Of a stretch of 64,000 nucleotides of DNA, positions 51,051-60,042 are shown one piece after another. The translations under genes and the position numbers were made by a program. The DNA lies in contig NZ_LR733303.1 of NCBI RefSeq assembly GCF_902506105.1, positions 248,001 to 312,000 of the forward strand. The letters run 5' to 3'. Within the stretch, counting starts at the first letter, position 1; each line of letters begins with the position of its first letter. Origin of the DNA: Aeromicrobium sp. 9AM (GTDB taxonomy: Bacteria; Actinomycetota; Actinomycetes; Propionibacteriales; Nocardioidaceae). The notes under the pieces were generated by a model. The model did no database searches. It was given only the letters and a program-made list of their open reading frames with translations, and had not been told where the DNA came from.

Positions 51051-51956
51051 TCAGTCAGTCGGTCTGTTGGCCCTACGTGTGACCGCCACCGTTGCCGCGC
51101 CGATGATGGCAATGCCTGCGATCTGACCCGTCGAAAGAGGGTGGTTGTACACCCAGATGTCGGTCAGCACCGCGACTGCAGGGTTGATGAATGAAAGCGC
51201 TGCTATCGCAACCACGGAAAGCTGTCTGACGGTTGCATACAGCACCCAGTACAAGACGCCAGTGTGAAACAACCCCAGCGTCGCAATCCACATCCAGGAC
51301 GTCCCTGACCAATCGAGGCGGTCCGCAAAGGGCAGCAGGATGACTGCGCCCAAGGCGCATTGCATGAGTGTCATCACTTGAGGGTGGATTCCCTCAGTGC
51401 GCGTGGCCGCGAAAGTGGCCACAGCGTAGAGTCCGCCAGCAGCGAGTGCGGCCGCGACCCCATCCCATCTACCTCCAACTGAAGTGACACCGGCGGCGCT
51501 CACGAACTCGGTGGTGAACAGTAGCCCGATCATCGCTGCTGTGAGCCAACACAACGATCGGACGTCCGGCGCGCGGCGCGTGGCGATCGCACTCAATGCG
51601 ACGAGAAAGAACGGCTCCATGTGGTAGGTGACGGTCGCAATCGTAAGTGTCGTCGACTTGAATGCCGTGAAGAGCAACACCCAGTTGGCGACCAAGGCGA
51701 ATCCGCCAAGTAGCGTCAGGGCGACGGCTCGCGCAGTGAAACGCGACGCGGCTAGAGAGCCGCTCGCTTTGGCCAGAACGAGCAATGCCGCGACAGCGAA
51801 CACACAGCGCCACGCTGCGATCGTGATGGGAGAGGCCGACGCCTGAAGTGTGAAGTAGCCGATAGTTCCCCATCCGGCCATGGCCGCGCCCAAGAGGATC
51901 GTGGGCAGCGTACGACCTGCCGCTTGCGACGGAATCACGCTAGATGGCCGAGTCAT
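51051..51956 (-). CDS. EamA/DMT superfamily exporter
   Basis: A 301-aa membrane protein with ten helices in two EamA repeats. The first repeat holds TILLGAAMAGWGTIGYFTL, ITIAAWRCVFAVAALLVLA and LLGGFALVANWVLLFTAFK, then ATVTYHMEPFFLVALSAI. The second holds AALAAGGLYAVATFAATR, ALGAVILLPFADRL, LGLFHTGVLYWVLYATVRQL and AIAALSFINPAVAVLTDIWV. Likely exports a small metabolite. Divergent from a LysR gene at 52030, with a 73-bp shared promoter region, so it is the likely target of that regulator. Confidence 0.85.
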   Translation of the reverse strand: MTRPSSVIPSQAAGRTLPTILLGAAMAGWGTIGYFTLQASASPITIAAWRCVFAVAALLVLAKASGSLAASRFTARAVALTLLGGFALVANWVLLFTAFKSTTLTIATVTYHMEPFFLVALSAIATRRAPDVRSLCWLTAAMIGLLFTTEFVSAAGVTSVGGRWDGVAAALAAGGLYAVATFAATRTEGIHPQVMTLMQCALGAVILLPFADRLDWSGTSWMWIATLGLFHTGVLYWVLYATVRQLSVVAIAALSFINPAVAVLTDIWVYNHPLSTGQIAGIAIIGAATVAVTRRANRPTD

Positions 51957-52029
51957 GCCCACCATGATGAGTGATCAGCGGTGCTCATTCCATTTACAGT
52001 TTGACTCCATATTGCTTTAGCATTGCTTA

Positions 52030-52932
52030 ATGATAGATGTGCAAGGGCTTCGCATCCTCATCGCGATCCAGGACACCAAGTCGGTGACCGCAGCGGCAAC
52101 AGAATTGGGGTACACCGCTCCGAATGTCACGCAACATCTGCGCCGACTGGAGCGCAAGCTGAACTCACCGATGGTCGAGCGTGTTGGTCGAGGGATCGTT
52201 CTCACTGAGCGGGCCCGCAATCTTGCTGACATCGGTCGGCCGCTGTTGCTGCAACTCGACGATCTGGCCGCGCGCAGCGTAGACGAGCCGGTCGGGGCAA
52301 TGGACGTGGCGGCGTTTCCTACCGCCGTCCGCGGGATCGCGATTCCGGTGCTGTCAACGCTTGCGCGTTCCCACCCGGACCTGCACGTGCGGGTCCGTGA
52401 GCTGGGACCTGAGGAAGCCCTGGAGGCCGTACGGCGGGGAGACATCCAGGCCGCGGTCACCAAGACCTGGGGCCCTGGTCGGCAACCAACCATCGAAGGA
52501 GTTCTTGAACGCATTCCACTTGGAGTCGATCGCGTTGACGCGATTCTTCCGGCTAGTCATCCGCTGGCCGCGAAGAGTTCTCTGACGCTCCACGACTTGG
52601 CGGACGAACCGTGGGCCGTAACTCCGGTCGGGGATCCGTACCGTACGTGGCTCACGGGCCACCGGCTGTCGTCCCAAATCGATCCCACGATTCTCCACGA
52701 AGCGTCAGAGTACGCTTCGCTCATCGCTTACGTGAGGGATGGACTTGCCGTCGCGGCGGTTCCTCGGCTCGGTCGAGGCGAGCTACCCCCCGACGTGATG
52801 GCACTTCCACTCAGCGATGAGTCGGCGATGCGTCGAGTCTTTCTCGTGGTGCGGCGGTCGAGTCGTGGCGGCCCGGGACTGGAAGCGGTGGTCGACGAGA
52901 TGGTGAGCGCGGGCCGCGCGACACTGACGTAG
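52030..52932 (+). CDS. LysR family transcriptional regulator
   Basis: A 300-aa regulator. The N-terminal HTH is residues ~3-60 (GLRILIAIQDTKSVTAAATE, LGYTAPNVTQHLRRLERKL), and a periplasmic-binding-like effector domain follows (SHPDLHVRVRELGPEEALEA, RRGDIQAAVTKTW, SEYASLIAYVRDGLAVAAVP). Upstream, TTGACT with TGCTTA 17 nt later is a possible promoter that ends right at the ATG, and direct repeats ATTGCTT/ATTGCTT lie within it. Confidence 0.9.
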   Translation: MIDVQGLRILIAIQDTKSVTAAATELGYTAPNVTQHLRRLERKLNSPMVERVGRGIVLTERARNLADIGRPLLLQLDDLAARSVDEPVGAMDVAAFPTAVRGIAIPVLSTLARSHPDLHVRVRELGPEEALEAVRRGDIQAAVTKTWGPGRQPTIEGVLERIPLGVDRVDAILPASHPLAAKSSLTLHDLADEPWAVTPVGDPYRTWLTGHRLSSQIDPTILHEASEYASLIAYVRDGLAVAAVPRLGRGELPPDVMALPLSDESAMRRVFLVVRRSSRGGPGLEAVVDEMVSAGRATLT

Positions 52933-52947
52933 ATGCAATAGGACGCA

Positions 52948-53340
52948 CTAGCGAGCGCTTGCCCCGGTGGCCGTTGCCGCGTCGTCGGTCAGGTACGTTC
53001 CAGCGCCGGAGGTCACGATGCCCTCGTCGTTGAAGTGCAGGACTTCGCTGACGAGCCGGTCAGCCTGATTGCGGTAGGTGATCACGACGGTCTCCAATCC
53101 GACGAAGACATGCTGGATCTCGAATCGGAGGTCGGGGATGAGCGTCAGGCCGTTTGACCAGTACTCCCTTATTGCTTCCTTCCCGCGGAGTATGCCGGCG
53201 GTGTTCGGCATCAGTTGCGCCGCGACGGGTGAGCTGAAGACAGCGTCGTCGGCAAAGTGTGAAAGCACGCCTTCCAGGTCGTGCGAGTTCCACGCGGTGA
53301 CCCAGGAGTCGGCGAACTGGCGGGCTAGATCGATTCTCAT
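52948..53340 (-). CDS. SnoaL/NTF2-like protein
   Basis: A 130-aa cone-shaped alpha+beta barrel protein: ARQFADSWVTAWNSHDLEGV, LSHFADDAVFSSPVAAQLM, GKEAIREYWSNGL, FEIQHVFVGLETVVITYRNQ. The family includes isomerases, hydratases and ligand-binding proteins; no clear catalytic His-Asp pair to choose from. GGAG lies 8 nt before the ATG at 53340. It follows the aminotransferase gene by 19 nt and is probably co-transcribed. Confidence 0.8.
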   Translation of the reverse strand: MRIDLARQFADSWVTAWNSHDLEGVLSHFADDAVFSSPVAAQLMPNTAGILRGKEAIREYWSNGLTLIPDLRFEIQHVFVGLETVVITYRNQADRLVSEVLHFNDEGIVTSGAGTYLTDDAATATGASAR

Positions 53341-53359
53341 TGATACTCCAGGTGCGGGT

Positions 53360-54439
53360 TTAGTCGGGTTCGGGGGCAATGAGGCCCCGGAGGGCAGTGG
53401 CGGCATCGGCGGCGTCCTGCATGGTGTTGCAGATGTGGAACGACAGCCGAAGCCGTCCTGCGCGTGTTGCAGCTACCAATCGGGACTCGTCCAGAGCCAG
53501 ATTGATGTCGCCGGTCGGGATAACCGAGACGATTGCGGATTCGCCTGGTGCGAAGCCGACCTCGGTTCGGAACAGGTTCGCGAGATGTACTGAGTACTTG
53601 TGCAACATTGCGGGCCCGATCTCGGTGAGGAGTTCAAGGGACGGTGCTTGCCCAACCCAACTGAACCATGCTGGCGAGACATCGAATCGGCGGGCCGTTG
53701 TGGCCAAACGCAACGGCAATCCGTAGATGGCATCCCAGGGACGCTCACCGGCATACCAGCCCGCAGCGTGGGGAAGCAGATCGGCCGCATCGTGCTCCCG
53801 GATTGTCATGAACGCGGTCCCTCGGGGTCCCATCAACCACTTGTAGCCTCCCCCCACAGTGAAGGCCCAGCGACTCGCGTCGATGGGCAGCCACCCCACT
53901 GCTTGGGTGGTGTCCAAGAGAACCTTCGCACCGTACTGATCACACGCTCGTTCGAGGTCGTCGAGCGGTGCGATGCGGCCATCCGCGGACTGAACGGCTG
54001 ACACCGCTACTAGAGTCGTTCGGCCGTCGACGGCAGCTGCGATACCTTCGAGGGGAACCTCGCGCACTCGAACGCCGCGCGATTCCTGAGCGAGAAACGG
54101 GAAGATGATGCTCGTGAAATCACCCCGTGCAACGATTACTTCGCTCCCCGATGGGAGCCCCGCAGCAATGACTCCGGCAAAGGCAGAGACTTGAGAACCC
54201 ACCGCGACATCGTGCGCGGACACGTTGACCAACGACGCATACAGCTCGCGGGACCTTGCTATGTAGGTGTCGTAATCGATTGGGTTGCCCATCCCCTCCT
54301 TCCATCGCCACAGCTCGGTCTGAAGAGCGTCCCAACTACGCTGCGGAGGCCGCCCGAGACTCGCGGTGTTCAAGAAGACGCATGTCCTCTCGAACTCCGA
54401 TCTTGACAGGTCCGAGACTTCCGAATGATCCATGTCCAT
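53360..54439 (-). CDS. Class V aminotransferase-fold PLP enzyme
   Basis: A 359-aa PLP enzyme. Features: FLNTASLGRPPQRSWDAL at the start, VAVSAVQSADGRIAPLDDLE, VLLDTTQAVGWLPID (cofactor Asp region) and GGGYKWLMGPRGTAFM with the Schiff-base Lys. The fold is that of cysteine desulfurase/kynureninase/EgtE-like lyases. Substrate is unknown; ergothioneine-type C-S lyase EgtE is one relative, but no egt genes adjoin. It is 7 nt after the DHFR-like gene's stop, so those genes form one leftward operon. Confidence 0.8.
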   Translation of the reverse strand: MDMDHSEVSDLSRSEFERTCVFLNTASLGRPPQRSWDALQTELWRWKEGMGNPIDYDTYIARSRELYASLVNVSAHDVAVGSQVSAFAGVIAAGLPSGSEVIVARGDFTSIIFPFLAQESRGVRVREVPLEGIAAAVDGRTTLVAVSAVQSADGRIAPLDDLERACDQYGAKVLLDTTQAVGWLPIDASRWAFTVGGGYKWLMGPRGTAFMTIREHDAADLLPHAAGWYAGERPWDAIYGLPLRLATTARRFDVSPAWFSWVGQAPSLELLTEIGPAMLHKYSVHLANLFRTEVGFAPGESAIVSVIPTGDINLALDESRLVAATRAGRLRLSFHICNTMQDAADAATALRGLIAPEPD

Positions 54440-54446
54440 GTGCCGC

Positions 54447-55043
54447 CTATTCGCTCAAGCCGGCTGTGATGTCGTATGTCAAGATCACACTCCCCAAGGG
54501 CGTGCTTTCGCAGTTCGTCAACGTTAGATCACAAGGCCGACCCAGGTCGCCGAACAGGCGTTTTCCACTTCCGAGCAGCAAGGGGTGAATAAACAATCGG
54601 AGTGAGTCGATGACCCCCTCGGCGAGCAAGCTACGAGCGAGGACGCCGCTTCCAAGCATGGCAACAATCCCCTCACCGTCGGCTTTCATCGCCCTCACCC
54701 CATCAACGACATCTCCGGCAATCCGCCGCGAGTTGTCCCACTCGAACTGGTCCCGCGTCGTCGTCACGACGAACTTCTCGGCCGCATTCATGCTTGCCGC
54801 AATCGGATTGGTGTCCGGTTGGTGTGGCCAGAATGCGGCCATCTTCTCGTACGTCTTGCGTCCGAACAGGTACGCCGAAGTGTCGTCGGCCCCGCTCGAG
54901 CCAACGGTGGCGTGGATGGCCTCTGCATAGGGCGCTCCCCACCCGCCGTGCTCGAATCCTCCCTCACGGTCCTCATCGTACGAACCCAATCCTTGCATCA
55001 CTCCGTCAACGGAGAGAAACTCGATCGCGACCAGTTTGCGCAT
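54447..55043 (-). CDS. RibD/dihydrofolate-reductase-fold protein
   Basis: A 198-aa protein of the DHFR-like (RibD C-terminal) family: VAIEFLSVDGVMQGLGSYDE, YLFGRKTYEKMAAFWP, KFVVTTTRDQFEWDN, MLGSGVLARSLLAEGVIDSL and the end LRLFIHPLLLGSGKRLFGD. This is the YwjB/YyaP type, an NADPH-linked reductase of unknown substrate. ATG at 55043 is the family start. Divergent from the AraC gene at 55131. Confidence 0.9.
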   Translation of the reverse strand: MRKLVAIEFLSVDGVMQGLGSYDEDREGGFEHGGWGAPYAEAIHATVGSSGADDTSAYLFGRKTYEKMAAFWPHQPDTNPIAASMNAAEKFVVTTTRDQFEWDNSRRIAGDVVDGVRAMKADGEGIVAMLGSGVLARSLLAEGVIDSLRLFIHPLLLGSGKRLFGDLGRPCDLTLTNCESTPLGSVILTYDITAGLSE

Positions 55044-55130
55044 GAACGCCCCTTTCGTAAGTAAGAGCACCATCCTCGATGCGGGGACGTATCGTGTCTT
55101 GAAGAAATTTGACCGAGAGGGATCAAACTG

Positions 55131-55979
55131 TTGCCCGACTCCAGGGACGCATCTTGCGGGCCGGTTCTGGTTCGACACAACGTCCACCCCGCCCTGCGCG
55201 GTTTCGTTGCGGGCATGGTCGGCTACCTCGAGCGCACCGACGAACCCGTGATCCGTCGTCAACCAGCCGGAAGTCTTGTACCGCTTGTTCTATCGCTCGG
55301 CCCCACGCTGGAGATCCTCGAGCTTTCTGCCGGTGGCGGTACCGGCAGTCGGTCGTCTTTCATCGCCGGCCTCATGCCGGGGTACGCGACCACATCCTTC
55401 GACGCCTCCCAGTACTGCCTTCAGATATATCTCACGCCCCTTGGAGTGGGTCATCTGCTAGGAGTGCCTGGGCGTGAACTGGCAGGGAACCTGGTGGACG
55501 TCGAGGAGGTCGTCCCTGCCTTGGGAGGTTCCTTCCTCGACAAGGTGCGAGGCGCGTCAACCTGGTCGGAGAGATTCGCACTGGCGGAGAGAGAACTGCT
55601 TCAGCTTCTGGGTAGCGGCGCCGAACACGATCCACTTGTTTCGTGGATGTGGCAGGAGATTCACGGCTCGGGTGGGCGGGCTCGCATCGGTGAGTTGGTT
55701 TTGCAGACGGGATGGAGCCAGCGTCACGTGACGTCCCGATTCTTCCAGCGCATCGGGCTAACGCCGAAGGCCGCAGCCAGCATCGTTCGATTCGAGCGGG
55801 CCTCGCACGGTCTGACCCGGCAGCCCCTGTCCCGCGTTGCATCCAGATTTGGCTATTCCGATCAGAGTCATCTCACGCGAGAGTTCGTGCGCCTGTCGGG
55901 CACCACGCCGCACGAACTCAGTAAGGGGCGGTTCACAACTGCGCACACGGCGATCGGACGGACTCAGATTCCGGACTGA
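55131..55979 (+). CDS. AraC family transcriptional regulator
   Basis: A 282-aa regulator with a TTG start at 55131. The N-terminal ~170 residues are the sensing domain (RGFVAGMVGYLERTDEPVIR, YCLQIYLTPLGVGHLLGVPG). The C-terminal double HTH shows ARIGELVLQTGWSQRHVTSR, FFQRIGLTPKAAASIVRFER and SRVASRFGYSDQSHLTREFV. Divergent from the DHFR-like gene, likely its target. The IS481 insertion at 56015 lies 36 bp past its stop and has not damaged it. Confidence 0.85.
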   Translation: MPDSRDASCGPVLVRHNVHPALRGFVAGMVGYLERTDEPVIRRQPAGSLVPLVLSLGPTLEILELSAGGGTGSRSSFIAGLMPGYATTSFDASQYCLQIYLTPLGVGHLLGVPGRELAGNLVDVEEVVPALGGSFLDKVRGASTWSERFALAERELLQLLGSGAEHDPLVSWMWQEIHGSGGRARIGELVLQTGWSQRHVTSRFFQRIGLTPKAAASIVRFERASHGLTRQPLSRVASRFGYSDQSHLTREFVRLSGTTPHELSKGRFTTAHTAIGRTQIPD

Positions 55980-56014
55980 GTCTCAAGGATCACGAGCTCC
56001 ACCTCAGCGCTAGG

Positions 56015-57093
56015 TGTACTCGGCGGAGACGTTGGTGACAGTTCGGGTCTTGTGAAATGTGAGGACCTCCGGGCTTAGTGGGTGATGTCTAAGTCGCCCA
56101 GAGGCCCAGGAGGTCCTCATGTCTCACCGTAATGCCCGTTTGAATGTCCGCGGTCGCCTGTTGATCGTTTCTCGAGTCCTCGACCACGGTCGTCCGGTCG
56201 CGCATGTCGCGAAGGAGCTGGGGATCTCCAGGCAGTGCGCTCATCGTTGGATCAACCGGTTCAAGGCCGAGGGGCCGGCCGGTTTGCAGGACCGGTCGTC
56301 GCGTCCGCACCGATCACCGTCTCGGACGTCTCCGCAGGCCGAGGTGGTGGTGCTGGCGATGCGGGCCAAGCATCGCCGCGGGCCCGATTGGATCGGGCCC
56401 GAGATCGGCCTGCCAGCGCGGACCGTGTCATCGATCTTGCGTCGTCACCAAGTCCCGTTTTTGCGTGAGTGTGATCCGCTGACCGGTGAAGTGATCCGGT
56501 CCTCGAAGCAGACCGCGGTCCGTTACGAGCGGGAGTCTCCGGGCGATCTGGTCCACATGGACGTCAAGAAGATCGGCCGCATCCCGATCGGTGGAGGTTG
56601 GAAAGCGCACGGGCGAAGCGAAGGGGTTCGCGAACGCGGCATCGGTTTCGACTACGTCCACTCGCTCGTCGACGACCACACACGGCTGGCCTACTCAGAA
56701 ATCCTGCCCGACGAGAAGGGCCCAACCTGCGCAGCGTTCCTGCTCAGAGCAGCGAACTATCTCGCCGCCCGCGGGATCACCCGAATCCGTCAGGTGATGA
56801 CCGACAACCACTTGAGTTACAAACGATCGAACGACGTGCGAGATGCTGTCGAGCTGCTCGGCGCCGAGCACATCTTCATCAAAGCCCACTGCCCCTGGCA
56901 GAACGGCAAAGTCGAAAGGCTCAACCGAACTCTCCAGGCGGAGTGGGCATACCGGCAGATCTTCTACTCAAACGACGAACGCGCCGCCGCACTTGCGCCC
57001 TGGCTCGAGCACTACAACAATCGACGACGCCACTCAGCCCTCGGAGGACAGCCACCGATCAGCCGTGTGTCACCAACGTCCTAGCCGAGTACA
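56015..57093 (+). mobile_element. IS481 family insertion sequence, copy 2
   Basis: 1079 bp with the same ends as copy 1 (TGTACTCGGC...GCCGAGTACA) and one base difference near the right end (A in copy 1 at ~24993, G here). The 6-bp target duplication GCTAGG lies at 56009-56014 and 57094-57099. Same orientation as copy 1, 31 kb away. Confidence 0.95.
56119..57084 (+). CDS. IS481 family transposase (copy 2)
   Basis: 321 aa, identical in protein sequence to the copy at 24051: HTH (VAHVAKELGISRQCAHRWIN) and DDE core (DLVHMDVKK, VMTDNHLSYK, WQNGKVERLN). RBS AGGAGG 6 nt upstream. Intact and probably active. Confidence 0.95.
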   Translation: MSHRNARLNVRGRLLIVSRVLDHGRPVAHVAKELGISRQCAHRWINRFKAEGPAGLQDRSSRPHRSPSRTSPQAEVVVLAMRAKHRRGPDWIGPEIGLPARTVSSILRRHQVPFLRECDPLTGEVIRSSKQTAVRYERESPGDLVHMDVKKIGRIPIGGGWKAHGRSEGVRERGIGFDYVHSLVDDHTRLAYSEILPDEKGPTCAAFLLRAANYLAARGITRIRQVMTDNHLSYKRSNDVRDAVELLGAEHIFIKAHCPWQNGKVERLNRTLQAEWAYRQIFYSNDERAAALAPWLEHYNNRRRHSALGGQPPISRVSPTS

Positions 57094-57229
57094 GCTAGGC
57101 CAAGAACGCCTTTAGATCGCTTCGTCCCGGACGAAGGGCAGCGCGAACCTTCGGTGAACACTCCACGGCGACGCCAGGGGCCTCTCCCCACGTTCCGTTT
57201 TGGTGGCCTGCGCGAACCGACTAGGTATA

Positions 57230-57245
57230 GGCATCCGGGTATGCC
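57230..57245. promoter_or_regulatory. Inverted repeat upstream of the MHS transporter
   Basis: GGCAT-CCGGGT-ATGCC, ~90 nt before the ATG at 57337; the wider sequence (GGTATAGGCAT ... ATGCCATATT) hints at a regulator site, possibly GntR-type. Tentative. The rest of 57100-57336 holds no gene. Confidence 0.3.
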
Positions 57246-57336
57246 ATATTGAGGTTTTCGCATTAGACGAACATGTGTGGGTTGAATCACGCTGGCTTGG
57301 GACAAGTCAACACGTCAACCGATTACGGAGACACAC

Positions 57337-58680
57337 ATGAACGTACGGCCTGAGGCACGCGTGCAGCGCGGCCTATCCAAGGAGCATCGTCGCGTCGCCG
57401 CCGCGAGTTTGATCGGGTCAGTCATTGAGTGGTACGACTTCTATTTGTACGGGACAGCCGCCGCGTTGGTTTTCGGTTCGGAGTTCTTTCCCGGCCTTAG
57501 CCCCACAGCGGGAGTGCTTGCATCCTTCGCGACGTTTGCGGTCGGATTTGGCGCTCGTCCGGTGGGGGGACTGATCTTCGGACACTTTGGCGATCGCATT
57601 GGTCGTAAGACGACTCTTGTCGCGTCACTCTTGACCATGGGCATCGCCTCGGTGGCGATCGGAGTGCTGCCGACCTACTCGACGATCGGCGTCTGGGCTC
57701 CAGCGCTCCTGGTGCTCCTGCGTCTGATCCAGGGCATCGGCCTCGGCGGCGAGACCAGCGGTGCGGTGCTGATCTCTCTCGAGCACGCCCCGGCTGGGAA
57801 GCGCAACTTGTACGGCGGGTTCCCACAAATGGGCGTTCCTGCGGGCCTGGTCCTTGCAAACATCGTGTTTCTCGTGATCACGCATGCGGTCTCCGAGGAG
57901 GCGCTGACAACGTGGGCTTGGCGAGTGCCGTTCCTGTTCAGCGCCGTTCTTGTCGCAGTCGGGATTCTCATTCGTGTCGGAATCTCAGAGACTCCGGAGT
58001 TCCTCGAGGTGAAGCAGCGCAACGACGTGCTCGCGGCACCTGGTGTTGCGGCTGTCCGTTCCAACTGGCGCCAGATTCTCCTCACGGTGCTTCTCATCAT
58101 CGGAGCTGCGGGGTGTTCGTACGTCTTCACCGTGTTCACGCTCAGCTATGGTCCCACGACGCTCGGATTCGAACGGCAGTCGCTGCTGCTGGGTGTTGCT
58201 GGAGCCTCCCTGGTCTGGATGCTCACGATTCCCTTCTGGACGTCTGTTGCTGATCGCGTTGGCCGTCGCAAGGTGTTCTTGAGTGGTTCAGTGTCTCTGG
58301 TCATCGTCGCCGCCAGCTACTTCGCTCTGCTCGACACGCGAAATGCAGTGGCCATCGGGATCGGTTTCGCAGCGATGGGATTCGTACTCCCGATGACGCA
58401 TGGACTGCAGGGCAGCATCATGGCGGACGTGTTCCCCGCAGGCATGCGGTACTCAGGTATGGGTTGGATCCTCGGCCTGGCCTCCGTCATCGGTGGGCTC
58501 TCTCCGTTCATCGCGCAATGGCTGTTCGGCCTGACGGATGACGCGTCGCTCATCACGGCATACATGATCCTGATGAGCGCGGCCAGCCTTGGCTCCGCAC
58601 TTGTCCTCTTCAAGATCACCCCGGAAGTGGAGATCGGACGGGCGGCAGAACCCGCTGAGGTGGCACCCAACTTCATTTGA
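57337..58680 (+). CDS. MFS transporter, metabolite:H+ symporter (MHS) type
   Basis: A 447-aa, 12-helix transporter. Opening AAASLIGSVIEWYDFYLYGT is the MHS hallmark. The loop 2-3 motif GHFGDRIGRKTTLV and its relative DRVGRRKVFLSG later show both halves. GLGGETSGAVLISLEHAP and RVPFLFSAVLVAVGILIRVG, with ETPEF, are further family marks. MHS proteins import aromatic or dicarboxylic acids. GGAGAC 7 nt before the ATG. It starts the catabolic cluster, so it probably brings in the aromatic substrate. Confidence 0.9.
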   Translation: MNVRPEARVQRGLSKEHRRVAAASLIGSVIEWYDFYLYGTAAALVFGSEFFPGLSPTAGVLASFATFAVGFGARPVGGLIFGHFGDRIGRKTTLVASLLTMGIASVAIGVLPTYSTIGVWAPALLVLLRLIQGIGLGGETSGAVLISLEHAPAGKRNLYGGFPQMGVPAGLVLANIVFLVITHAVSEEALTTWAWRVPFLFSAVLVAVGILIRVGISETPEFLEVKQRNDVLAAPGVAAVRSNWRQILLTVLLIIGAAGCSYVFTVFTLSYGPTTLGFERQSLLLGVAGASLVWMLTIPFWTSVADRVGRRKVFLSGSVSLVIVAASYFALLDTRNAVAIGIGFAAMGFVLPMTHGLQGSIMADVFPAGMRYSGMGWILGLASVIGGLSPFIAQWLFGLTDDASLITAYMILMSAASLGSALVLFKITPEVEIGRAAEPAEVAPNFI

Positions 58681-58722
58681 CGGCACTCGATCATCCAGAC
58701 CGCTAGTAGAAAGAGAACAATC

Positions 58723-59934
58723 ATGAAGACCGATATCGCAGTCGTTGGCGGAGGATTCGCCGGAGTGTGGAGTGCCGCTGCCGCACTGCGTGCCGCTCGG
58801 GAGAGCGACACGGACCTCGACATCACCCTGATCTCCCCAAACGACTCGCTGGTCATCCGTCCGCGCTTGTACGAGGATCAGCCGGAACTGCTCGGGGTGC
58901 CGTTGGAGGACATCTTCGGGGGAACTCAACTGAGGCGGGTGAAGGCATCCGTGCAAGCTGTCGATCCACTTTCGCACATGCTCTCCATCGAGGAATCCGA
59001 CGGCACGATGGGCACGGTCGAGTACCGGAAGCTGATCCTGGCTACGGGGAGCCGCCTTGCGAAACCTCACTTCGAGGGGGCGGACCTTCTCCATGATGTC
59101 GACACCATGGAAGGCTCGATCGCACTCGATCGGCATCTTCGCCAAGAGGCGTCCCGGGGTGAACGTCCTACCGTGGTCGTGGTCGGCGCAGGGTTCACCG
59201 GCATTGAGATCGCGACTGAGCTCGTGGGGCGACTCGCAGACCTCACGCCCGATTCTGCCAATCCTGCCAAAGTCATCCTCGTCGAGCGGGAAGCCGTGGT
59301 GGGCCCCGATCTAGGGGCTGGGCCCCGCCCAGTGATTGAACAATCCTTGGCTGACCTTGGCGTAGATGTATTGCTGGGCAGGACAGTGACCCGGGTGGCT
59401 CCGGACCAGGTCGTCCTTGACGACGGGACGAGCATCTCAGCGCGTACCGTCGTGTGGACTGCTGGCATTCGCGCGTCGGAGCTCACCAAGATGGTCTCGC
59501 GTGATCGAGATCCAATCGGTCGCGTCGTTGTGGATGAATTCCTTCGGGCGACCGGCACACCCGATGTCCTGGTCGCTGGCGACACCGCTGCCGCGATCGC
59601 GGAAGAGGGACATACCGTGATGCCAAGCTGTCAGCACGCCATTCCTCTCGGAAAGTTCGCCGGCTACAACGCCGTCGCGGCGATCATCGGCACAGATCTC
59701 GCTCCATTCGAACCTGCACCGTACGCAACCTGCGTCGATCTCGGTCCTGCCGGAGCGGTGTACACAACAGGGTGGGAGCGGACTGTCCAGAAGTTGGGCG
59801 CCGAGGCGAAAGCTCACAAGCAGCGCACCAATCGGGAGCGCATCTATCCGCCGGTTCGGGACGCCGAAGAACTTCTTCGTATCGCTGACTACAAGGTGAG
59901 CACCCGACAGCAGGCTGTCACGCCTGCGAGCTGA
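58723..59934 (+). CDS. FAD/NAD(P)-dependent oxidoreductase (NDH-2-like)
   Basis: A 403-aa flavoprotein. The N-terminal FAD fold has IAVVGGGFAGVWSAAAALRA and LISPNDSLVIRPRLYE. The NAD fold has TVVVVGAGFTGIEIATELVG. The closing FAD motif is TPDVLVAGDTAAA. This is the type II NADH dehydrogenase/pyridine-disulfide group without redox cysteines. It follows the MHS gene by 42 nt. It may re-oxidise NADH or reduce a ferredoxin for a ring oxygenase; that role is inference. Confidence 0.8.
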   Translation: MKTDIAVVGGGFAGVWSAAAALRAARESDTDLDITLISPNDSLVIRPRLYEDQPELLGVPLEDIFGGTQLRRVKASVQAVDPLSHMLSIEESDGTMGTVEYRKLILATGSRLAKPHFEGADLLHDVDTMEGSIALDRHLRQEASRGERPTVVVVGAGFTGIEIATELVGRLADLTPDSANPAKVILVEREAVVGPDLGAGPRPVIEQSLADLGVDVLLGRTVTRVAPDQVVLDDGTSISARTVVWTAGIRASELTKMVSRDRDPIGRVVVDEFLRATGTPDVLVAGDTAAAIAEEGHTVMPSCQHAIPLGKFAGYNAVAAIIGTDLAPFEPAPYATCVDLGPAGAVYTTGWERTVQKLGAEAKAHKQRTNRERIYPPVRDAEELLRIADYKVSTRQQAVTPAS

Positions 59935-60042
59935 GACTTCGCCGCGTGCGGACCCACAGGTCGCGCGGGCGATACCCCGCGGGATCGTCTCGTGCTTCCC
60001 AAACAGGAAGGCACGGGACGGTCCCCACGGAGAGGGCTGGAA

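Noticed and set aside
23947..57093. Composite transposon bounded by the two IS481 copies
   Set aside because: Each copy has its own 6-bp duplication, so the IS pair did not move the 31 kb between them as one unit.
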